Source: Acidobacteriota bacterium
GTDB taxonomy: Bacteria > Acidobacteriota > UBA4820 > DSQY01
DNA length: 13,529 nucleotides
Direction of reading: 5' to 3'
NCBI GenBank assembly: GCA_021814355.1
Contig: JAKAIJ010000045.1
Location: 1 to 13,529, forward strand
A program made the position numbers and the translations under genes. The notes beneath the pieces are model-generated. The model searched no databases. It worked only from the letters and a program-made list of their open reading frames with translations, and was not told the DNA's origin. This document shows, piece after piece, positions 5,098-11,461 of the stretch (positions are counted from its first letter, which is position 1; the number at the start of each line of letters is the position of its first letter).

Positions 5098-8000
5098 ATG
5101 ACGAGCAGGATGAAAACGACGGCACTGGTTCTCGCGGCGGCGCTGGCCCTCTGCGCCCTCCCCGCGGCGGCGCAGCCCTCGGTGGAGGGCTACGACCCCA
5201 TGCTCCAGATCACCCACCAGTTCGCCCACCCGAACCTGCTCATCGTGCTGGACGTGACCGGCTCGATGGTCTGGGAGCAGACCTCGACCAAGAGCGCCGG
5301 CGTGGACGGCGTGGGCCTCCCCACCTGGACCTTCACCCGGAGCAACACCTCGGGCTGCACGGGGAGTCAGGGCAAGACCTGGACCGCCACCCTCACCAAG
5401 CACGGGCCCAGCCGCATGGCGGTGGTGAAGAACGCCCTGGGCATGTACGTAAGCCTCTACGCACTCAACGCCCCCAGCCCCTGGCCGGTTACCTACGCGG
5501 GCTGGACCTTCATGGGCCTCAACGTCAACGGCGAGCCCTACTGGAACAAGGTGACGGCCACCTGCTCCAGCCAGCCGGCGCCCCCCTTCACGGCGCCCAC
5601 CATCCCGGCCCCCTCCGCCGGCAACCCCTCGCCGGCCCCCACGCCGACCTGCCCGGGGCTCACCCTCTCGTCGCCTCCCCAGGACCTGGTGGGCAAGACC
5701 TCGAGCCTAGTGAACTGGGGCCTCGCGATCTTCTCCACCGGCAACGGCGACTGCATGACCACCCGGAACCTGACCCTCATTGACCGCAACGAGGGGGGCA
5801 ACGTCACGGCCATCGAGAACTACTTGAAGCTCCAGAAGGACGGCGGCCTCAACGCCAGCGGCGGCACCAACACCAGCGGTGGCCTGAACTTCGCCAAGAC
5901 CATCCTCCAGAAGACCGCCACGGGCGGCTCCTTTACCGACTCCGCGGGGACGACCTGGACCCAGAGCGGGCCCGACGTGAAGTTCGCCAAGTGCGGCCGG
6001 ACCTACGGCGTCATCCTCGTCACCGACGGCCTCTCCAACAGCTGCAACCCCAACGGCGGCGACTGGATCAACCCCTGCGGCTCCACCATGCCCTACATCT
6101 GCGACGCGAGCAGCTCCGGCTACGACTGCGACCGGCGCGGCGGCGTCGCGCGGCGCTACGACCTCTTCCCGGCCAAGAAAACCGAGGAGCTCTGGTACCT
6201 CACCGCCGCCATGCCCGCCATCCCGGGCTCGCCTCCCATCCCCGCCAAGACGGCGAACCTCTACGCCCGCACCTGGGTCATCGGCGTGAGCACGGCGGTG
6301 AGCCCCTGCGAGCTGAACTTCGACGCCTACATGGGCCACACCGACGCCAGCTCGCCCAACGGCGACGCCGGCTTCGACACCGCGGCGGACCCGTACCTGC
6401 CCACCGCGGTGGGCGACGAGTCCAAGTACAGCACGGCCCACGGCAACTACGCCTACTTCGCCACCACCGCCTCGGCCTTGAAGGACGCCTTCGCGGCCAT
6501 CATCGCCGCGGTGGCGGCGGGCGACTACACCACCTCGGCGCCGATCTCCGCCTCCTCCACCTCCAGCGGGACCCTCGCCATCCTCGCCTCGGCGGAGTAC
6601 CCCTCCTGGAAGGGCCACGTCTACGGCTTCGACACCAGCAAGCTCCCCACGGACCCGCTCTACCTCGCCTTCGACGCGGGCGCCGTCCTCGCCACCCAGA
6701 CGGCGGCCTCCCGGCGCATGTACACCTGGGATACGAGCGGCAACCTCCTGGAGCTCAAGTCCACCAACCTCTCCCAGATCCAGGCCGCCGCGGCCGCCTT
6801 CAGCCCCGGCTTCACCGCGGCCAACTTCACGAGCAACGTGCTGGACTTCGCCCGGGGCAACAACGGCGTCGGGGCCGCCCGGCCCTGGACGCTGGGCCCC
6901 ATCGTCAACTCCACCCCGGCCATCATCCAGGCGCCGCAGCGGTACAAGCAGGGCTTCGTCCAGGACCACACGGGGTTCGAGTCCACCTACGCCACGCGGA
7001 CCCCTCTCCTCTGGGTGGGCGCCAACGACGGGATACTCCACGCCTTCCTGGTCTCGAGCAAGACCATCGGCGGCACCACCTATCCGGCGGGAAGCGAGAT
7101 GGTGGCGGTCCTGCCACCCAACCTGCTCGCCAAGCAGGTGGACCTCTACAACAGCTACGACCCGGTCGGGGCCCCCGTGGGCGAGCCGAAGCTCCCGGGC
7201 GACCACATCTACGGCGTGGCCAACTCGCCCCGGTTCGGCGACGTCTGGTTCCCCGCGGCCAACAAATACAAGACGGTCCTCTACCTGAGCGAAGGACCGG
7301 GCGGAAACGGCCTGGCGGCCCTCGACGTCACCGACCCGGTGGGCAACATCATCGCCAACCCCACCCAGCCCCCCATCGGGCTCGTCTGGAACAAGAACGG
7401 CACAAGCCTCCCCGGCCTGCAGGCCACCTGGAGCGTCCCGGCGATGGGCGCAAGCACCCCCACCGACACGAAGGGCGTGGTGGGTTCGGGATACGACCCC
7501 AACAACACAACGACCACGCCGTACGCCTACACCTTCGACCCGGTGTACGGGACCTTCGCCAGCAACGCTCTCTCGCCCCAGACGACGCCGACGCCCTACA
7601 TGCGGAACCAGACCTTCTCGGACGCGGTCATCTACAGCATGACGGCCAAGGCCTACTACCCGGACAACCTGGTGAACATGGCGGTCCAGCCCGACCTCCA
7701 CGGCCGCATCTGGTTCATGCCGTCCCCCTCCTGGGTCCCGTCGGTGGGCATTGACGCCTCCACCAAGGCGGGCCAGTCCCAGCCTATCTACTACCCGCCG
7801 GCCGTGAGCGGCTACTACAAGGCGAGCGTGGGCTACGACCTCTACGCTTTCGTCAGCGGCACGTTCTACGAGAAGGACCCCGACGTCACCGGCCCCAACG
7901 TGGGAACGGGAACCTACTTCGCCCCCAGCCTCTACCTCGCCGCCCGGACGCCCACCTCCGCCGGGTCGGTTCCCGCCGGCAACGTCCTCCGGATCAAGAT

Positions 8001-8415
8001 CAACTCGCTGACCTACACGGACACCACGACCACGCCCCCCACGACCTACGCCCTCGGACCGCGCACCCAGGCCACGGCGCCCCCGTTCCTCTTCGTCCCC
8101 ATCGGCGACACGGGCAACCCCGTCGCGCTCTTCCTGCTCTACGACCCGGACAGCGCGGACTGCGCGGGGACCAGCTACATCGTGAAGCTGACGGTGACCA
8201 TCGGGGCCACCGGGGTCCCGGCCCAGAACAGCCTCGACGTCTACAGCGCCGGGTCGGGCGCGGGCTCCGGGTTCGGCATCAGCGGCGGCAAGGTCATCGT
8301 CGCCAAGTCGGGCGTCGGCAAGGGCAAGCGGGCGGGTGTCTCCGAGGTGCCCGGCGTCAACCCCACCGAGGGCCTCTCCAACCCGCTGCCCATCTGGTGG
8401 CGCGAGCTGCAGTGA
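5098..8415 (+). CDS. pilY1: Type IV pilus tip adhesin/assembly protein PilY1
   Basis: A 1105-residue exported protein. The signal peptide (MTSRMKTTALVLAAALALCALPAAA, then QPS) is followed by a von Willebrand A-like region (about 45-480) with a metal-site motif DVTGSM (D52, T54, S56), a TNT segment at 257-259 and VTDG with D310. A proline-rich insert spans about 160-188, and a cysteine cluster (C316, C327, C335, C344) follows the D310 strand. The C-terminal half has PilY1/PilC propeller signatures: GPIVNSTPAII near 600-610, WVGANDGILHAF near 640-650 and ALDVTDP near 741-747, ending in WWRELQ. PilY1 sits at the pilus tip and acts in adhesion, retraction control and surface sensing. I chose ATG 5098 (GGGAG 5086-5090) over TTG 5065 and ATG 5077, which have weaker sites and would put polar residues before the signal. 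No canonical D-x-D-x-D-xxx-D calcium loop is obvious. It ends the operon. Confidence 0.93.
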   Translation: MTSRMKTTALVLAAALALCALPAAAQPSVEGYDPMLQITHQFAHPNLLIVLDVTGSMVWEQTSTKSAGVDGVGLPTWTFTRSNTSGCTGSQGKTWTATLTKHGPSRMAVVKNALGMYVSLYALNAPSPWPVTYAGWTFMGLNVNGEPYWNKVTATCSSQPAPPFTAPTIPAPSAGNPSPAPTPTCPGLTLSSPPQDLVGKTSSLVNWGLAIFSTGNGDCMTTRNLTLIDRNEGGNVTAIENYLKLQKDGGLNASGGTNTSGGLNFAKTILQKTATGGSFTDSAGTTWTQSGPDVKFAKCGRTYGVILVTDGLSNSCNPNGGDWINPCGSTMPYICDASSSGYDCDRRGGVARRYDLFPAKKTEELWYLTAAMPAIPGSPPIPAKTANLYARTWVIGVSTAVSPCELNFDAYMGHTDASSPNGDAGFDTAADPYLPTAVGDESKYSTAHGNYAYFATTASALKDAFAAIIAAVAAGDYTTSAPISASSTSSGTLAILASAEYPSWKGHVYGFDTSKLPTDPLYLAFDAGAVLATQTAASRRMYTWDTSGNLLELKSTNLSQIQAAAAAFSPGFTAANFTSNVLDFARGNNGVGAARPWTLGPIVNSTPAIIQAPQRYKQGFVQDHTGFESTYATRTPLLWVGANDGILHAFLVSSKTIGGTTYPAGSEMVAVLPPNLLAKQVDLYNSYDPVGAPVGEPKLPGDHIYGVANSPRFGDVWFPAANKYKTVLYLSEGPGGNGLAALDVTDPVGNIIANPTQPPIGLVWNKNGTSLPGLQATWSVPAMGASTPTDTKGVVGSGYDPNNTTTTPYAYTFDPVYGTFASNALSPQTTPTPYMRNQTFSDAVIYSMTAKAYYPDNLVNMAVQPDLHGRIWFMPSPSWVPSVGIDASTKAGQSQPIYYPPAVSGYYKASVGYDLYAFVSGTFYEKDPDVTGPNVGTGTYFAPSLYLAARTPTSAGSVPAGNVLRIKINSLTYTDTTTTPPTTYALGPRTQATAPPFLFVPIGDTGNPVALFLLYDPDSADCAGTSYIVKLTVTIGATGVPAQNSLDVYSAGSGAGSGFGISGGKVIVAKSGVGKGKRAGVSEVPGVNPTEGLSNPLPIWWRELQ

Positions 8416-8442
8416 ACCAGAGTCTTCCTTCCTCCACACCCC

Positions 8443-8468
8443 GGGCGGGCCGAAAGGCCCGCCCTTTT
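8443..8468 (+). terminator. Intrinsic terminator of the pilus operon
   Basis: GGGCGGGCC (8443-8451), loop GAAA (8452-8455) and GGCCCGCCC (8456-8464) form a perfect nine-pair GC stem closed by a GNRA-type tetraloop, followed at once by TTTT (8465-8468). It begins 28 bases after the pilY1 stop. On the minus strand the stem is followed by G residues, so it is unidirectional by its T-run, though the structure may still impede transcription from the facing gene. Confidence 0.93.
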
Positions 8469-8479
8469 CGTGAGGGCAG

Positions 8480-8518
8480 CCACCGAACGGGAGCGGCGCT
8501 CCCGGCCCGCGCCGGTGG
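8480..8518. repeat. Nested inverted repeat between convergent genes
   Basis: An outer six-pair stem CCACCG (8480-8485) / CGGTGG (8513-8518) encloses a seven-pair stem CGGGAGC (8488-8494) / GCTCCCG (8498-8504) with a GGC triloop. It ends 8 bases from the stop of the minus-strand zinc-ribbon gene, so it is the natural candidate to end that transcript, although no T-run follows on the minus strand. It could also act in 3'-end protection of the mRNA. Confidence 0.5.
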
Positions 8519-8526
8519 GAGAGCAG

Positions 8527-9147
8527 TCAGGGTTTCTTGGGGGAGCCTGGGATGGTGGTGATGATCCGTTTGATCGTCCCGGGCCTGGAGGCGCCCGTGG
8601 CGGAAGCGTCGAAGTCGCAGGCGGCGCACATCCAGCGCGGGGCCCCGCCCTCGATGTAGGGCTTATTCACCACGCACTCTTCGCAAAGGTAGTTCTTACA
8701 CTTGGGGCAGCGCCAGGGGGCGGTTCGGTCCCGGTGTTTGGCGCAGTGGTCCTCGTCGCCGTGCAGCTCCTTCATAAGCTGGACCCGCTCGGCCCAGATC
8801 GGGTTCATGGCGGGATAGGCGCGCAGGGGAAGCCACGTGCCGCCGGGGATGCGCACCTGGTCGTCCTCGGTCACTTCGTCGCGCAGAATCATCTCCCGCA
8901 GCTCGGCCAGCCGGAAGGGCCCGGAGCCGATGAGGGCGTTCGGATTCTGGAGACGGAGGGACCAGATAGGCTCGTCGGGCGGCGGCGGCGCCGGGGGCGG
9001 CGTGTCCCCCGAGGCGACCCGGCCGTCGGGGAAGCTCGTGAGGGCGGCGCCGCAGGCCTTGCAACGTCCCCGGGCCCCCGCCGGCGGGATCTTTGCGGAC
9101 GGCACCTGAAAGGCGCTCTGACAGGCGGGGCAGACGAAATCCTTCAT
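8527..9147 (-). CDS. MJ0042-type zinc ribbon / GYF_2-like / B-box-like protein
   Basis: A 206-residue soluble protein with three visible modules and no membrane helix. Residues 1-36 form an MJ0042-type zinc ribbon (C6-x2-C9, C29-x2-C32, with FQVPSAKIPPAG and GRCKACG between). A proline-rich linker (50-60) follows. Residues 61-112 resemble GYF_2 domains: IWSLRLQ, then GPFRLAELREMI, then WLPL. Residues 134-178 carry H134, C135, H138, C147, C150, C155, C158, C174 and C177, like a B-box/RING-type double zinc site. The tail is basic. ATG 9147 has a GGAGGGG site (complement of 9157-9163). It has its own putative promoter and a 5' hairpin and lies 190 bases downstream of uvrB. The modules suggest protein-protein contact rather than catalysis; the actual function is unknown. 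The ribbon assignment is strong, GYF_2 good and B-box moderate. Confidence 0.82.
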   Translation of the reverse strand: MKDFVCPACQSAFQVPSAKIPPAGARGRCKACGAALTSFPDGRVASGDTPPPAPPPPDEPIWSLRLQNPNALIGSGPFRLAELREMILRDEVTEDDQVRIPGGTWLPLRAYPAMNPIWAERVQLMKELHGDEDHCAKHRDRTAPWRCPKCKNYLCEECVVNKPYIEGGAPRWMCAACDFDASATGASRPGTIKRIITTIPGSPKKP

Positions 9148-9165
9148 GGGCGAATTCCCCTCCGC

Positions 9166-9189
9166 TGGCTCCGGGGCCAGCCGGAGCCA
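9166..9189 (-). other. Leader hairpin upstream of the zinc-ribbon gene
   Basis: TGGCTCCGG (9166-9174) and CCGGAGCCA (9181-9189) form a perfect nine-pair stem with a six-base loop. If transcription starts near 9198, as the promoter predicts, the hairpin fills most of the roughly 50-base leader and ends only a few bases before the GGAGGGG ribosome site. It could modulate translation or mRNA stability. It lacks a T-run on either strand, so it is not an intrinsic terminator. Confidence 0.5.
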
Positions 9190-9204
9190 CGGTCTCTACT
9201 CTTT

Positions 9205-9233
9205 AAGATAACGAAAGGGAGGCGCTCCGTCAA
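9205..9233 (-). promoter_or_regulatory. Sigma-70-type promoter for the zinc-ribbon gene
   Basis: Read on the minus strand, TTGACG (complement of 9228-9233; 5 of 6 to the -35 consensus) is followed after exactly 17 bases by TATCTT (complement of 9205-9210; 4 of 6 to the -10 consensus). The predicted start is near 9198, about 50 bases before the ATG. This is one of the few locally AT-rich stretches in the window, which supports it. Confidence 0.55.
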
Positions 9234-9284
9234 ACCTCCGGCGGACGCGCAGCAAACGCGGCGGGTCCGAAGGGGGCCGTGCAA

Positions 9285-9296
9285 AACCGGCCGGTT
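9285..9296 (-). terminator. Weak terminator candidate after uvrB
   Basis: The palindrome AACCGGCCGGTT lies about 40 bases after the uvrB stop. Read in the minus direction it continues into two more T, so the RNA would be GGAACC-GGCC-GGUUUU, four regular pairs plus two G-U pairs. The T-run forms part of the stem and is short, so efficiency would be low. It is the only terminator-like element between uvrB and the zinc-ribbon gene. Confidence 0.25.
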
Positions 9297-9337
9297 CCGG
9301 CGAGCTCCTCCTGTTCGAGTCGTCCACCCGCCGGCCG

Positions 9338-11329
9338 TCACTCTTGGATGATTCTCTCCCGCAGGGCGCGGACGCGGTCGCGCAGCTCGGCAGCCTCCTC
9401 GTACCGGTACTCGGCGGCGGCGGCAAACATCGCCTTTTCGAGGGCCGCGATCTCTTCGGCCGCGGCTTCCGGGGTGAGATAGGAGCCCGGCTCCTCGGCG
9501 GCCTGCGGCACGCCGTAGTAGTCGCGCTCGAAGACGCTCGACAGGACGGTGTCCAGGCTCTTGACGATGCTCTGGGGGGTGATGCCGCGTTCGGCGTTGT
9601 AGGCCCGCTGCTTTTCGCGCCGACGCTCCGTCTCGGCGATGGCCTGGCGCATGGCCTCGGTCTCGTGGTCGGCGTAGAGAAGGACCCTGCCCTCCACGTT
9701 CCGGGCGGCCCGCCCCATGGTCTGGATGAGGGCCCCGCGGCTGCGCAGGAATCCCTCCTTGTCGGCGTCCAGGACCGCCACGCGGCTCACCTCGGGCAGG
9801 TCGAGCCCTTCCCGTAGGAGGTTCACCCCCACCAGCACCTCGATGTCCCCCTTCCGCAGGCTGCGCAGGATCTTCACGCGGTCCAGGGTCTCCACGTCGC
9901 TGTGGAGGTATTCCGCCTTCAACCCCAGCTCCTTGAAGTAGGTCGTCAGCTCCTCGGCCATCTTCTTGGTCATCGTCGTGACGAGGACGCGCTGACCCTT
10001 GGCCACGACGCCGCGGCATTCCTTGTAGAGGTCCTCCACCTGGCCCGTGGCGGGGCGCACCTCCACCTCGGGGTCCATGAGGCCGGTGGGGCGGACCACC
10101 TGTTCGGCGCTCACTCCCCCCGCGGCGCGCAGCTCCCAGGGCCCGGGGGTGGCGGAAACGTAAACGAGCTGGGGGGCGACGGCCATGAACTCCTCGAACT
10201 GGAGGGGGCGGTTGTCGAGGGCCGATGGAAGACGAAAACCGTAGTCCACGAGGGTCTGCTTGCGCGACCGGTCGCCGCGATACATGGCTTGAAGCTGGGG
10301 CACCGTCATGTGGGACTCGTCGAGGAAGACGACGGCGTCGGTCGGGAGGTATTCGATGAGGGTCGGCGGAGGCTCGCCCGACGCCCGGCCCGTCAGGTGG
10401 CGGCTGTAGTTCTCGACCCCGTTGCAGTAGCCGATCTCGGCCATCATCTCCACATCGAACTGGGTACGCTGGGCGAGGCGCTGGGCCTCCAGGAGCTTCC
10501 CTTGGGATTCAAACTCCCGCAGGCGCTCCTTCAATTCGGCCTTGATCGTCTCGACCGCGGCCAGGACCTGCTCCCGCGGCGTGGCGTAGTGGGTGCGCGG
10601 AAAGAGGGTGAGCCCTTCGATCTCCCCCTCGATCTCGCCGGTGAGGGGGTCCACTTTGGCGATGCGCTCCACCTCCTCGTCGAAGAACTCCACCCGGTAG
10701 GCCGACTCCTCGTAGGAGGGGTAGATCTCGAGCACGTCTCCCCGCACCCGAAAGCGGCCGCGTTCCAAGACCAATGGGGTCCGAGTGTAGAGCAGATCCA
10801 CCAGCTTGCGCAGGAGCTTCTGACGGTCGAGCGCCTCGCCCGTCCGGATGGGCACGGTCATCCCGCCGTAGGACTCGGGGGCGCCCAGGCCGTAGATGCA
10901 CGAGACGGAGGCCACGATGAGGACGTCCCGGCGCTCCATGAGCGCCTTGGTGGCGCTCAGGCGCAGCCGGTCTATCTCCTCGTTGATGGTGGACTCCTTC
11001 TCAATGTAGGTGTCGGTCGCGGGGACGTAGGCCTCGGGCTGGTAGTAGTCGTAGTACGAGACGAAATATTCCACCGCGTTGTTCGGAAAGAACTGGCGGA
11101 ATTCGGCGTAGAGCTGGGCCGCGAGGGTCTTGTTGTGGGCGATGACGAGGGTGGGCCGGTTGAGGGCGGCGGCCACGGCGGCCATCGTGAAGGTCTTGCC
11201 CGAACCCGTCACGCCCAGAAGGACGCTGTGGCGCTCGCCCGCCTCAACCCGGCGCACGAGGGCCCCGATGGCCGCGGGTTGGTCCCCCGTGGGCTCGAAG
11301 GGGGCGACAAGTTCGAAGCGGTCGGGCAT
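9338..11329 (-). CDS. uvrB: UvrABC excinuclease subunit B
   Basis: The 663-residue damage-verification helicase of nucleotide excision repair; it receives DNA from UvrA, opens the lesion and recruits UvrC. Visible elements are GDQPAAI (15-21), Walker A GVTGSGKT (39-46, K45), the beta-hairpin tyrosines Y92, Y93, Y95 and Y96, the DESH Walker B box, SATPGPWE (motif III), the second helicase domain with LLREGLDLPE and QTMGRAARN, and the C-terminal UVR coiled-coil segment (about 622-663). I chose ATG 11329 rather than ATG 11347: GGAG precedes it by 5 bases, the upstream ATG has no ribosome site, and this start puts Walker A K45 and the hairpin tyrosines at the E. coli numbers. Length is close to the E. 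coli 673. No LexA box was recognised nearby. Confidence 0.97.
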   Translation of the reverse strand: MPDRFELVAPFEPTGDQPAAIGALVRRVEAGERHSVLLGVTGSGKTFTMAAVAAALNRPTLVIAHNKTLAAQLYAEFRQFFPNNAVEYFVSYYDYYQPEAYVPATDTYIEKESTINEEIDRLRLSATKALMERRDVLIVASVSCIYGLGAPESYGGMTVPIRTGEALDRQKLLRKLVDLLYTRTPLVLERGRFRVRGDVLEIYPSYEESAYRVEFFDEEVERIAKVDPLTGEIEGEIEGLTLFPRTHYATPREQVLAAVETIKAELKERLREFESQGKLLEAQRLAQRTQFDVEMMAEIGYCNGVENYSRHLTGRASGEPPPTLIEYLPTDAVVFLDESHMTVPQLQAMYRGDRSRKQTLVDYGFRLPSALDNRPLQFEEFMAVAPQLVYVSATPGPWELRAAGGVSAEQVVRPTGLMDPEVEVRPATGQVEDLYKECRGVVAKGQRVLVTTMTKKMAEELTTYFKELGLKAEYLHSDVETLDRVKILRSLRKGDIEVLVGVNLLREGLDLPEVSRVAVLDADKEGFLRSRGALIQTMGRAARNVEGRVLLYADHETEAMRQAIAETERRREKQRAYNAERGITPQSIVKSLDTVLSSVFERDYYGVPQAAEEPGSYLTPEAAAEEIAALEKAMFAAAAEYRYEEAAELRDRVRALRERIIQE

Positions 11330-11347
11330 GGGCTCTCCGATCACCAT

Positions 11348-11376
11348 AGTGTAACGAGAGCGGGGTTTCTTGAAAA
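11348..11376 (-). promoter_or_regulatory. Sigma-70-type promoter for uvrB
   Basis: On the minus strand TTTTCA (complement of 11371-11376) and TACACT (complement of 11348-11353) are separated by 17 bases, each matching its consensus at 4 of 6 positions. Transcription would begin near 11341, which excludes translation from ATG 11347 and fits ATG 11329 with GGAG in the short leader. It is a modest match, but correctly spaced and placed. Confidence 0.4.
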
Positions 11377-11461
11377 GCAGCGGGAGTTGGCGGGGATGCG
11401 AGCGGAGGACAAAAGAGGACGGGCCTCGGGCGGATCTTTGCCCGCGCGCTCCGCTTCGCGG

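Noticed and set aside
5707..8439. A 910-codon open frame on the minus strand covering most of pilY1
   Set aside because: Its product is a monotonous Gly/Val/Arg/Asp/Ala composition with no domain signature, and it lies opposite a clear PilY1. Long antisense frames are expected where third positions are almost always G or C.
9298..9331. tRNA-like TTCGAGT on the plus strand
   Set aside because: The flanking bases (TCCTG and CGTCC) do not pair as a T-arm stem, and no acceptor, D or anticodon arms could be found.
11415..11427. GAGG/CCTC stem with TTTT on the minus strand after the c-di-GMP gene as a terminator
   Set aside because: Only four base pairs and a four-T run; too weak to call, so read-through into uvrB remains possible.
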